DNA of 10,447 bases, from the NCBI GenBank assembly GCA_003833135.1, contig QZLH01002838.1:1-10447 (forward strand). The letters are read 5' to 3'. Below, piece after piece: positions 1 to 8,390 of the stretch; the stretch's first letter is position 1, and each line of letters opens with the position of its first letter. Below the pieces are notes generated by a model that did not search any database, was not told the origin of the DNA, and saw nothing but the letters and a program-made list of their open reading frames with translations. The DNA comes from Oehlia diaphana (Eukaryota > Glomeromycota > Glomeromycetes > Glomerales > Glomeraceae). A program made the position numbers and the translations under genes.

Positions 1-832
1 CAACGTGAGCTTGAAGCCAAATATTCTGCCGAAATCCAATCGCTCAAATCAAAGATTAAAACACTGAAGAGAGAGGGAACTTTGGCCCAGAAAGCTTCGT
101 CCGCTGACAAGATCAAGATTCTTTCTCTTGAAACTAAAGTACGTGAATTGGAAGGTAAGTTGGATGACTTAGAACTAGAACAGATGCTCCATGATTCGAA
201 TGCAGTGGGAGGGATGATAGAGGAGCCAGCCCAAATAAACTCATCTGATCCTAAAGAGATCGATTCTCTTAGGCTTGAATTGGAGCAAGTAAGGGATGAT
301 TTATCCTCGAAAAAATACGAAATAGAATGTATGGAAAAGGGAATAGAGTTCTCAAAAAACATATACAATTAGACGCATAGATTCTTTATTTTTAACGCGG
401 TCAAATTTAATAGAGGCAAATAGGTCCCTTAGGGAGCAGTTAGCGTTAAAGAAAAATAATGAAGTAGATCATCCACCCCCGCCTATAAACAATTTAAAAG
501 AAAATGAGAGTGTACAGGTCCCAAAAGAATTACAACTTTCCGCTCTTAATCCTTCACCCTCCCAAATATTTTCCGCAGGTGGTGTAGAAGCGGTGTCTTT
601 ACCAGCAACTGCTCCTATCGTCACGAGCTCCTTGATGTCGCCTATGTTAATATATTCTATACTTACCCTAGTACTTATTACGATTATATGGTTTATGGCC
701 AGGAAATGGTGGAATTCGCGGAAAAAAAGTAATACTGAGTATTCTCCTTACCAGAACTATTTTTTATCATCTCCGGGCATTTCCGAGGCCGGACTGTATG
801 ATCGGAGGCGCCTTGTCGGAGATAGAAATTGA
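1..832 (+). CDS. Coiled-coil protein with C-terminal membrane helix (5' partial, frame change inside)
   Basis: The reading frame is already open at base 1, so the N-terminus lies outside the window. Bases 1-372 read in frame 1 as a Lys/Glu/Leu-rich, heptad-like coiled coil (for example LSLETKVRELEGKLDDLELE at about 121-180) and stop at TAG 370-372. Frame 2, open from 347 to TGA 830-832, carries on in the same style (SNLIEANRSLREQLALKK), then a Pro/Ser/Asn-rich linker with PPPP, then one hydrophobic segment (about 644-700, core LIYSILTLVLITIIWFM) followed by basic RKWWNSRKK and a tail of about 36 residues. Similar character on both sides of the switch suggests one gene, joined by an intron (candidate 329-380) or broken by a frameshift. 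The GTG at 593 is not a convincing start. I do not recognise the family; the layout would suit a membrane-anchored scaffold or tether. It converges with the polymerase gene, with under 100 bp between their ends. Confidence 0.6.
329..380 (+). other. Candidate 52-nt GT-AG intron joining the two coiled-coil frames
   Basis: GTATGG at 329 could be a donor and CATAG ending at 380 an acceptor. Removing these 52 bases leaves one base of a split codon before and two after, which moves the reading from frame 1 to frame 2 exactly and removes the TAG at 370-372. No strong branch-point motif is visible. The alternatives are a one-base indel or slippage in the A6 run at 354-359, which lies inside the 347-372 overlap of the two open frames. 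Confidence 0.35.
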
Positions 833-1339
833 AGTTAACCGGTATTATTGTACGAAAAAATATATGCTATTATAAATATTATATGAGGTATCTTAGCTGA
901 AATTGCCACATCCCGCTAAGAGTACTTATCCATATAATTCAATGATCTCATCTATATCTGCTTCGGACGAATCATCTTTTTTGCTATTCTGTAATTTCGA
1001 TAATGTTCGGTAGCGTGTGATTTCTAGGCCAACCACTTTGAACCATATGTTTCGGAAATCTGCTAGTAGCTTACACTCATCCAAATAATATGATGTTAAA
1101 TATTGTTCTAAGGACATTGCTCGCTTCTTAGTAACTAATTTATACATACTTTCTCTATACCCTATATCAACCTTGGAAATTTCTTTAAGCAATGATGAAA
1201 GTTTTAAGCAGATAGATTCCTCTTGCTTATCTAACGCATTGAGAAAGGAAGTGTAATAAGCATTATATCCTGAGTGTTTTTCTATTTTATTAGCATAAGT
1301 AGTATCGAATAATTTTTTTGCGTAAATGCGGGCTCCTTT

Positions 1340-1342
1340 CTA
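1340..1342 (-). other. TAG followed by a 137-codon in-frame extension (1339-929)
   Basis: The polymerase ends IISHL at this TAG. The same frame continues with AAA GGA and stays open to TAA at 926-928. If stops occurred at 3 in 64 codons, a run this long would be expected about once in 750 tries, and more rarely in AT-rich DNA. The extension reads like a helical protein, with segments such as YAKKLFDTTYANKIEKHS and SYYLDECKLLADFRNIW, and an acidic end. It has no ATG near its beginning that would make it a separate gene. The TAG may be a nonsense change, a readthrough site or the true end; I favour the first. Confidence 0.6.
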
Positions 1343-1453
1343 TAGATGAGATATGATGGCTTCATCTTTTTTCGGGCCTTCATGAAGGTTTTTGATATAG
1401 CCTCTAACCCACTTTTCAGCCGATTTTTGCGATAAAGCATCTCTTATTTTTGA

Positions 1454-1531
1454 TACCTCATCTTCATCCACTTCGTCTTCATCCACTTCGTCTTCGTCCA
1501 GATCGTCTTCATCCAGGTCGTCTTCATCCAT
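1454..1531 (-). repeat. 15-bp coding minisatellite: acidic DEDEV/DEDDL repeats
   Basis: About five imperfect 15-bp units encode a run of DEDDL and DEDEV pentapeptides in the C-terminal part of the polymerase, between the Lys/Asp-rich linker and SKIRDALSQKSAEKW. The length keeps the frame. This is a low-complexity acidic linker, likely variable in copy number between homologues. The plus-strand ORF here, rich in His, Pro and Leu, is only its antisense reading. Confidence 0.85.
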
Positions 1532-3754
1532 CCCACCGTCATCCGCTTTATTGTCACCCGCTTTATTACCATCTTTTAACTTTTTTAAGGCTTCCAGCAC
1601 AATTTCAGATGATGGCTGGTGTCTATCATCATAGTTTATAAATCGCGCACAGAGCCCGACAACACTTTTCAGATAATAGTTAATATCGATCTTTTTATCA
1701 AGATGTCTTGCCACTTCTGGGTACTCCATTTTGTCACCTACCTTCTGTGATGAATCATTCTCAACTACAACATATTCAAACCGCTCGCCTGGCTCTGGGG
1801 TTTCATAAAGATAAGCCTCGGGTGTTAGACCCTTTTTTATGAGTCGTTTGGCGTCTGCTTCTTCACGGGTATGTCTATCCTGCATTCGTGAAATGAAGCG
1901 CTGTACACTCTTGTTATTTTTATCGGGCCTCCACACAGTAGTTTTTATTATTTCATTAAAATCTGTCTGCGAAATATCCCTTACAGTCTCTTTGAGTACG
2001 TCCTCTACAACCTGATGCAAGGTACGTGTATTGTTTACCCTCGTAGACTCTTCCATAATATGTTTTCCTATTTTGCGAAAAATGCCAGACTGACCCCGTT
2101 TTACAGTCTCAATTCCTCGAATGAAAAGCTCTTTATTAAAATTTGGCTTACTTTCATGTGGAATGCCGTAGTATTTTTTCTTTCCAGTAAATACTACCGG
2201 AAATATTACTTCCTCATATGCCATTTTAAGATACGACGATCCATTATCTTTTCTAAGAAAGTCATTAACTTCATCGCGAAGTTTCTCCATTACGCCCATA
2301 GAGATGTCTACTATTCTAGACCAATATTCTTCTTTTGAGATCCCATTACCACCGTCATATGCCTCATCACATTCTTGAAAGCACCTTTCTGGAGGAACTA
2401 GATACAATGAATCAGTATCACCATATTTTATCTGAAAATCCCTACTTTTAACGAAGTCTGCGACAAGTTTGATATTTCTCTGTCCAGCTGATGTGACACC
2501 CCCAGCCAGTGCTCGCAAGAAGAAGGGGGATTTACTATCTCCAGCAGTGCCATAAAATGTATTCATGTACACCTTAAGAGCATATTGTTTCGCATCTAAG
2601 CAAGAGCAGTCGAAACAAATAGAATCATATTCTGCTATAAATTCATGTTTTTCCTTATTAATAAAATGATGTAAACTTTCGCTAAGGCTGGCACGCTTTT
2701 TTTCCTCTGTATTTGCTAAGACTTGCTCAATAGCTCCTGGTAATGATAAACCTTTATCCATTAAACCAATTACCAGATCCATGTTTTCCTTTTTCTCTTT
2801 CAAGGGAGCGAGACGTTTTTTCATCTCATTCCGTTTACTAGATAAATATTCTAACACAATGGCATAGAGACCTTTTTCTTCGGAGATGTTATTATGTTGG
2901 ATAGACCATGCGAGACAATCCTGATTATTGAATTTAAAACTAATTTCGTGGAGTTTTTTACCACTTTGTTTAGCACGCTCTCGAGATAAAATGATTTTAT
3001 CGGGCGAGAAGTTGTATGTCATGATGAGGCTTGGATACAAAGATGCAAAGTCTAAGCCAGTTACAGGACGTTTATTTTCGAGCCCCTTTATTGGTGGGAA
3101 GACATATGCTCCCGGGAAGCTCCCGGATTCTGTTTGTTCGCATGATATAGTACTAGTTAAAAGCTCTCTTTGCCATGCACTAGCACCCAAAAGATTACAT
3201 ACTTTCATTCCTCCTGCGAAATAATGTGCATCATATAATGATAAGAAAGATATAGACACTACCTCTCTATATTCATTAATTACATTGCGCTTGACCATTA
3301 ATCGCTGACAACTAAGAGCATCGATAATACAGTATTTGGCCACTTCACGCATCTGCTCGGCCGTTGTGGCATTTGTTTCTTTTAATGCCATTTCATAATA
3401 TTTGTTCATGCGGTGAATAGGTAAATCCACTTTGTTGTCAAGATTACATTCCCTTAAGTAATATGCGAGACTACTTTTTTCGGATTTAGAATATAATCCC
3501 ATAAAACAGGGCCGGACATCAATAGCCACACATCCGGGGATTTTAAGATGTTTTGAATAGAAGTTCCCATCGTTTACTTTTATCATATTATACTGATATT
3601 GCCATTTTGTAATTTTTTCCAGACTCGATGGTTTGAATGACATATGATTGAACATCCATTCGAGCACCCCTAATCTCTTAGCTTTCTCTACAATAAATCT
3701 CCAGTCGTATTGAGAATCATTAAAGCCTATATGTATATCCGGGGCTAAAAGTTT

Positions 3755-3757
3755 CTA
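3755..3757 (-). other. In-frame TAG inside the exonuclease domain
   Basis: The 250-codon segment carrying ExoI ends at this TAG (LLKAFALC before it). The same frame goes on at once with KLLAPDIHIGFNDSQYDW, which carries ExoII, and is then open to 1343. No splice signals are needed, and family B spacing between ExoI and ExoII is kept, so this is a nonsense or recoded codon rather than an intron. TGG or CAG are one-step ancestors by a C:G to T:A change. Confidence 0.85.
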
Positions 3758-4505
3758 ACATAAGGCGAATGCTTTTAGTAAATTGGTCTGAGATCCACAT
3801 ACAATTGTGGTCAAACGTGGGTCTGGTGCTGTCTCGACGTCAACAAGACAAATTTGTTTTAACAGTTCAGGATCATCTTTCCAGTGAACCGTCATACCAA
3901 TCATGAACACAATGTTTTCTTCGTAATTTGCATTGGGTGCTCCACCCATTCTTCGTGAACTATATGTCTCTATGTCCCATGTGAGAACAAGAGTTTGATC
4001 CCGTGAAAGGGCCGAGGAGAATAATGGATTATTATAATCGTCCTCACTTGTTGGATTGTAATTATTCACAGAAACTTGGAAGAGATAAGTACCCCCTTGA
4101 ATGTATTCGTGAAAATAATTACTTAACGTTGCCCAACTTGAAAGAGGTAATCTTTCTTCACGGGCTACTTTGCGATAATAGTACGTAGGATTTAGGTCAT
4201 CGGAAGCAGTGTTAATACCAGCTTCACGAACTGCCTTTAGCGCTTTATTCCGATCCCAATGATTCCATGTCCTTACACGGATATATAACTTTTTCTCTGT
4301 ATGGTATCCTTGAAGTGGGAAAGCGCTAATAGTTTTGATTCTGAACTTCGATGTGCCTCCAAGAATATTAGATATCATCTTTACTAATTTGGTCTTAAAC
4401 ATAGATAGTGGTATCTCTTCAGGTACTACGACATCAAAGAAAGGCTTAATGTCCATAACGTTCACGATAGCTTTTTGCCCATTAATCAAAGAACCGGTGA
4501 TACGC

Positions 4506-4509
4506 AAAA
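4506..4509 (-). other. Frameshift in the polymerase N-terminal region (four-T run)
   Basis: The ATG-started frame (4767-4486) passes INGSPPIF and then ends at TGA 4486-4488. The long polymerase frame takes over at LRITGSLING, and its own upstream stop is TGA at 4541-4543. Moving from one to the other needs a -1 shift, equal to one lost base, and a fifth T in this run would restore it. A sequencing error in a homopolymer is possible. No canonical -1 slippery heptamer is seen here. Confidence 0.7.
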
Positions 4510-4794
4510 TATAGGCGGAGACCCATTTATATATTTGGTATCATCACTAACTTCAGTAGGCATGAAATGTATGGGTTGCTTGCCGGATAGGCTTTGTTGA
4601 AGTATAGCAGTCATCCCATTATCGAATTCTGCCACAATATCATTGTGATGCAGTCCTAAATCCTGAAACACATAAGGGATGCCAGTTTTGGGGCCGGCGC
4701 TGTCATAGCGGAGGGCTGGGGCAGTTCCGGAGTGATCGGTTTGGTCGAAACTAGTTGGTGTATGCATGGTGTTAGTTCGAAAATGTTTATATTA

Positions 4795-4801
4795 CTTTAT
4801 A
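4795..4801 (-). promoter_or_regulatory. Possible TATA-like element upstream of the polymerase ATG
   Basis: On the minus strand TATAAAG lies 28-34 bases before the ATG at 4767, in an AT-rich stretch. In DNA this AT-rich such a match is weak evidence on its own. Confidence 0.2.
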
Positions 4802-4897
4802 AAATTCAGAAATGTTTAATTTATTTTTTTTCGGTGATTGCAAAAAAGACAATGGCAAACTTAGTAAGCAAAACGTAAAAGGAAGCCATCTGGATGT

Positions 4898-5260
4898 ATC
4901 TGAAAAGTGTAGTCTTCTGCGTAATCATTATATAAAATATTGGAAGAAGACTACACCTCGATGGTATGTATCCAGGTCTGATATAACCATCGCGTAAGAC
5001 TTATTGGTAATCAAATAGGCCGGCCAGAGGTGACAACTAGGCAAGTGCGCAAAATATTGGCAGAAGACTTATTTTATGTACTCGGTATGATATGAAGACT
5101 TCTTCGGACCTAATTTTTCTATATATGTGGTCGGGTATACCCTAAAAAGTGTAGCCTTCTTTGGAAATATTATATAAAAAATTGGAAGAAGGCTATACTT
5201 TTCCTAGATATGTAGTCGAGTATGATATGAAGGCTTCTTCAGAAATATTGGCACTTGGCT
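4898..5260. repeat. Diverged repeat block containing two related hairpins
   Basis: Two hairpins of the same design lie in this block. The first pairs GTGTAGTCTTCT (4907-4918) with AGAAGACTACAC (4945-4956). The second pairs AAAAGTGTAGCCTTCT (5145-5160) with AGAAGGCTATACTTTT (5187-5202). Both loops are 26 bases and share TTATATAAAA and ATTGGA. The sequence TATGATATGAAGrCTTCTTC occurs at about 5086 and 5222, so larger units were also duplicated and diverged. No gene is seen; the ORF at 4812-4997 is a by-product. Confidence 0.75.
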
Positions 5261-5348
5261 ACCCTATCGCTAGTATGAATTCGGGTAAGTAGTATGTTTC
5301 CTTTGGCTCAAATATGGCTGGAAGACGCTTAAATGTTTCGAACTTTAG

Positions 5349-5560
5349 GACGCGAAATCATCATACTTATGCCGGCAACAAATAGGCAATAGTTGGGTTG
5401 CAGAATGGCACACTTTTTGGCAAATAAATGGGCCGGCCATAATAATACAAATTGCACCTCCAATCTCAGGACACGAAATCGGCATACATATACCGGCAAT
5501 AAATAGGCAATAATTAGGTCGCAAGATGGTGCACTTCTGGCAATCAAATAGGCTAATATA
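5349..5560. repeat. Two-copy tandem repeat, period about 121 bp
   Basis: The stretch from GGACGCGAAATC (5348) through CGGCAACAAATAGGCAATA and TGGCACAC recurs 121 bases later from GGACACGAAATC (5469) with CGGCAATAAATAGGCAATAA and TGGTGCAC. The copies differ by scattered changes. Two overlapping minus-strand ORFs here share peptides such as LRPNYCLFIAG only because of the duplication. GGCCGGCC occurs at 5431-5438 and also at 5019-5026. Confidence 0.75.
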
Positions 5561-5708
5561 TATGGTACCTGTTAGCTCTGCTAATATACAAAAAATATGT
5601 GGCGCAAACGCATATATATTGGGTTCCAGAAACATTCCCAGAACATTCCCGTCACTAACTCGTAACTATGTGAGGGTGTTCTGTCATCGGAACAGTATCA
5701 CGTGACTA

Positions 5709-6007
5709 TGGCGCAGTAAGGCGCAGTATAACTTCGCTTAATTTCGGCCAACACTATTCCACAATTTCGGCCAGATCTTTGGTCATAATAACTTGGAATC
5801 CAAACCAGCATAGAGAACTGGTGAACTAATAGAACTATAGTAGCTCCTTGCCAGTTCCCTGCCAGTTCTATGATAGTTCCATGACAGTTCCATGACACTA
5901 CCAGGTCACTACCATGGCGTCAGGCTGGATCCTCAAATCATGTGCCCAAAATCGGCCAAAATTATGGCATAATGTCAGCCGAAATCAATCACGAATTTAC
6001 TGCGCCA
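5709..6007. mobile_element. MITE-like element, 299 bp, with 11-bp terminal inverted repeats
   Basis: TGGCGCAGTAA at 5709-5719 is the exact reverse complement of TTACTGCGCCA at 5997-6007. The similarity continues inward for some 50 bases (TTAATTTCGGCC..., against TTGATTTCGGCT... read from the other end), allowing for an extra GGCGCAGTA copy near the left end. No transposase is encoded. I see no clear target-site duplication, so the true ends may differ slightly. Confidence 0.6.
5849..5913. repeat. Short degenerate CCAGTTC/CATGACA-type tandem repeats
   Basis: Units like CCAGTTCCCTG, CCAGTTCTATGA, TAGTTCCATGA, CAGTTCCATGA and CACTACCAGGT follow each other with a period of about 10-12 bases inside the MITE-like element. 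Nothing suggests a function. Confidence 0.55.
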
Positions 6008-6134
6008 CCTGACACCTTTTTTTTTACACTACTTCAGCACCTAGGCAGGCAACCAAATAGGTACACATCTCGTCTATATTTACTAACCAACAGGTCACAG
6101 AAAGGGAAAACAGCCCCCATCTTTAAAACAAAAT

Positions 6135-6294
6135 AATCAATAGACTATGGTGTTCTAGGACATATTAATCAATAGACTATGGCGTCCTAGAACATATTAA
6201 TCAATAGACTATGGTGTCCTAGAACATATTAATTAATAAACTATGACGTCTTAGGACATAATAATCTGGAGCAAGTAGTGTCCTAGGACATGAT
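6135..6294. repeat. 32-bp tandem array, five copies
   Basis: Units begin at 6135, 6167, 6199, 6231 and 6263. The first three start AATCAATAGACTATGG and are nearly identical; the fourth and fifth diverge, the fifth most. Each holds a core close to GTCCTAGGACAT, itself nearly palindromic. There are no unique spacers, so this is a minisatellite, not a CRISPR array. Confidence 0.92.
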
Positions 6295-6330
6295 AATATA
6301 TTAATATATTATCATGTCCTAAGACACTAC
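6275..6330. repeat. 56-bp near-perfect palindrome
   Basis: Left arm 6275-6300 begins GTAGTGTCCTAGGACATG. The right arm 6305-6330 is its reverse complement with one mismatch, around a central TTAA that is itself palindromic. The left arm includes the last 20 bases of the fifth 32-bp unit, so the structure looks like an inverted copy of array sequence. It can form a cruciform or a hairpin. Confidence 0.93.
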
Positions 6331-6332
6331 TA

Positions 6333-6630
6333 CATTAATAAAAATTTGACTAAATTCACCACAATTTACATTACGTTTACATAACATTAATAAAAATTTG
6401 ACTAAATTTACCACAATTCGCATTACGTTTACATAACATTAATAAAAATTTACTTAAATTTACCACAATTCGCATTATGTTTGCATAACATTAATAAAAA
6501 TTTACCTAAATTCACCACAATTCACATTACGTTTGCATAACATTAATAAAAATTTACCTAAATTCACCACAATTCGCATTATATTTGCATAACATTACTA
6601 AAAATTTACCTAAAATTTCCCACAATTTAA
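6333..6630. repeat. 52-bp tandem array, five full copies plus a partial sixth
   Basis: Units begin CATTAATAAAAATTT at 6333, 6385, 6437, 6489 and 6541. A sixth begins at 6593 (CATTACTAAAAATTT) and fades out by about 6630. Each unit has an A-rich part, then ACCACAATT and CATTACGTTT-like segments. It starts two bases after the palindrome ends. 6631-6801 is AT-rich with no gene or clear repeat. Confidence 0.92.
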
Positions 6631-6801
6631 TGATCATTTACTGAAAAATTTTTCAACATTTGAATTAGGAATTCTGCGGTTTAGCGCCAATTTAACAAAA
6701 TTTGCCAAATTATTAAGTCCTCCATTATCCAAAATTGTAACACAATTTACCCCAATTTACTGGGATAATTCTCAATTTGCCAGAAAAATTCCAGGCAAAT
6801 T

Positions 6802-7113
6802 TTGCTACAATAGGACCCCAGATATCTCCAAAACAGGTCATAAGTCACACTTTTAGCAAATTGGCCTATTTTTCAGGACTCAAAAAATCATTTTTTGTAA
6901 ATATCTCGGCATCCAGTGGTCCAATTTTGACGAACATTTTTTTAAATTGTAGAGCTAATTGAGGGTTACAAAATAAAAAAAAGTTCATTAAAATTGAATC
7001 ACTGAATGCTGAGATATTTACAAAACACGATTTTTTGAGTTTTAGCAAAAAGAGGTGTTTTGGCCAAAAGTCTATTATGACCTTTATATTAGATATCCGG
7101 GGTTCTGCGACAA
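6802..7113. mobile_element. Diverged inverted-repeat (foldback) element, about 312 bp
   Basis: The left arm runs from TTGCTACAATAGGACCCC through CAGATATCT, GGTCATAA, TTTTAGCAAA, GACTCAAAAAATC, TTTTGTAAATATCTCGGCAT and CCAATTTTGACGAAC. Read as reverse complement, the right arm has the same blocks in order: TTGTCGCAGAACCCC, CGGATATCT, GGTCATAA, TTTTGCTAAAA, ACTCAAAAAATC, TTTTGTAAATATCTCAGCAT, TCAATTTTAATGAAC. Because the arms mirror each other, both strands have short ORFs with similar peptides (FFVNISASS and CFVNISAFS); these are not genes. No transposase is present. Confidence 0.7.
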
Positions 7114-7255
7114 TGGCATCTGTTTGACTGTGTATGGATAAGCCGATATATAGTACTTGGTGAAGTCATATGTAACGGAATTGTTGCCTCTTCTATTAAA
7201 CAGTACTTATAAATGCCCGATTCTTTTTGCATAGCATAAAGTTCCATAACATCGC

Positions 7256-7320
7256 CTAGAAGTAGATAAAGTAAAATATGAATGATTTATGAATATATAA
7301 AAAATAGAAATAATTTATAC
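7256..7320 (-). other. Inferred intron 5 of the decayed gene (65 nt)
   Basis: Donor GTATAA follows ATT AAC ATC GCA G; acceptor CTACTTCTAG precedes GC GAT GTT ATG GAA. The split codon becomes GGC, giving INIAGDVMELYA without a break. Confidence 0.75.
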
Positions 7321-7613
7321 CTGCGATGTTAATAGTAAATATGATCAGATTCTGCCTTCTTGATGGTTGGTTAAATATCTTTTTAAGGTTTTTTATATTC
7401 CTCGTGGTGTTGATAGAATCCTTGAAAAAACATATTAATTTTTTGTGATCACGATCCTGCTTATATTGACTGGAATTGGGTCTACCAGTCTCAAGATAAA
7501 TAATTTCAAGTTCAGCATTTTTTCTGAACTGGACTACCATCATATAATCGGCTCTTCGAGCAATTTTACAAGAACCTTTTCATATAGCACTAGCTGAACT
7601 CCCTTCTTCACCC

Positions 7614-7682
7614 CTTAATTTAGAAAATATTAATTATGGGGATATAATAGTAGAATAATGAAACTTTTTGAGCTAAGCCTAC
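7614..7682 (-). other. Possible intron 4 of the decayed gene (69 nt, weak)
   Basis: GTAGGC after GAT ATA TA could be a donor and AATTAAG an acceptor before GGGTGAAGAAGG. The joined codon would be TA|G, a stop; it would be TGG before a single G to A change. The junction is the least certain of the five. Confidence 0.35.
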
Positions 7683-7832
7683 TATATATCCCATGCTATC
7701 GGATTTCCTGGTAAATCACTCATCACTATATTTAATAATGACGCAAGCATCTCACAAACATATGATCCTTCATTTATCGATTTCCCCTTTTTTATATATA
7801 CTTCGTATTTTGGCAATTTCCAAACCTTGAGC

Positions 7833-7911
7833 CTATAATTATTTATTGGTCAATGATCAAAGTAAAAAATCATATACAGATTTTGGCAAGAATTGCTCAT
7901 CAGTAACTTAC
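7833..7911 (-). other. Inferred intron 3 of the decayed gene (79 nt)
   Basis: Consensus donor GTAAGT follows GAA TCT AT; acceptor AATTATAG precedes G CTC AAG GTT. The split codon becomes ATG. A CATTGACC stretch upstream of the acceptor could hold the branch point. Confidence 0.75.
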
Positions 7912-8390
7912 ATAGATTCTAATATCCATTTTGTTAGATCTTGCAATTCTTCAGGCTTATTCAACTATTCTCCATAATTAATATTACCCAAAACCTCATC
8001 TATATTAATTTTCGATTCTTCGTTTTGGATAAAATCTTTACATGCTTTCATTATATCATGATTCTGTTCTAACTTATATTTTTGAAATGGCTCTTTAAAA
8101 ATATCAGAAACTGATTCAGGCATATTTGTAAAGGGTTCTGACTTGATATCTAGAACACCTGAACAAATCGGATGATCTAATCCAAGGTTCTCCGCATTTA
8201 TTTCCTCAAGTTCTGTTTCTATTCTCTCCCACATGGTTTTCTCATAACTAGCGCTCTCAGTCATACACCGTCCAACATCACGCTTCAAAGATCATAAATT
8301 TGTATTTGCATTTTCATACTAGGCTTCTGTATCGATTACTAATGCTTCCATTTCTGAGAGTGAACATAGATCTTCAAATGCAGTTGTGAC

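Larger units (their letters stand above)
926..4767 (-). pseudogene. Virus-like family B DNA polymerase with 3'-5' exonuclease, broken by one frameshift and in-frame TAGs
   Basis: The product would be a replicative DNA polymerase with proofreading. Start: ATG at 4767-4765, A at -3, with an in-frame TAA 25 bases upstream. Motifs in order: ExoI WDIET (about 3979-3965), ExoII GFNDSQYDW (3727-3701), ExoIII YCIIDA (3334-3317), motif A DFASLYPS (3052-3029), motif B KVYMNTFYG (2575-2549), motif C YGDTDS (2425-2408) and KKKYYG (2182-2165). The catalytic Asp residues are present. Order and spacing fit the cellular/viral delta-like group, not protein-primed enzymes. Bases 4767 to about 4507 are in one frame, and from 4507 on in another; TAG at 3755-3757 falls between ExoI and ExoII; TAG at 1340-1342 is followed in frame by 137 open codons ending at TAA 926-928. 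Unbroken, it would have about 1,280 codons. The rest of the core is intact, so decay looks recent. I associate such genes with integrated dsDNA virus-like sequences in Glomeromycotina, unverified. Confidence 0.88.

Noticed and set aside
354..360. A AAA AAC, a textbook -1 slippery heptamer in the right frame
   Set aside because: A -1 shift enters the frame that stops at TAG 378-380. Reaching the downstream coiled-coil/membrane frame needs +1 or -2.
593..832. Separate small membrane protein starting at GTG 593
   Set aside because: The same frame is open from 347 with coiled-coil and linker content, and GTG starts are not expected in this eukaryote-like sequence.
926..1192. Independent small minus-strand gene starting at TTG 1192
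   Set aside because: The frame is open to the polymerase TAG at 1340-1342, is in phase with the polymerase and has no ATG near its beginning.
1450..1641. Plus-strand ORF rich in His, Pro and Leu
   Set aside because: It is the antisense reading of the acidic 15-bp coding repeat.
4541..4543. TGA as another recoded stop upstream of the long polymerase frame
   Set aside because: The protein upstream is in the other frame, which has an ATG and coherent sequence, so a one-base shift explains the region better.
926..4767. Protein-primed polymerase of a linear plasmid or Polinton
   Set aside because: The motif context and the large N-terminal region are delta-like; I see no terminal-protein region, integrase or linear-plasmid terminal repeats.
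5329..5898. Cys/Pro-rich minus-strand ORFs
   Set aside because: They lie in the 121-bp duplication and the MITE-like element and have no protein-like continuity.
6135..6630. CRISPR array
   Set aside because: The 32-bp and 52-bp units follow one another directly with no unique spacers, and no cas-like gene is present.
6777..7048. Two opposite-strand ORFs with similar peptides, as a possible gene pair
   Set aside because: The likeness comes from the two arms of the inverted-repeat element.
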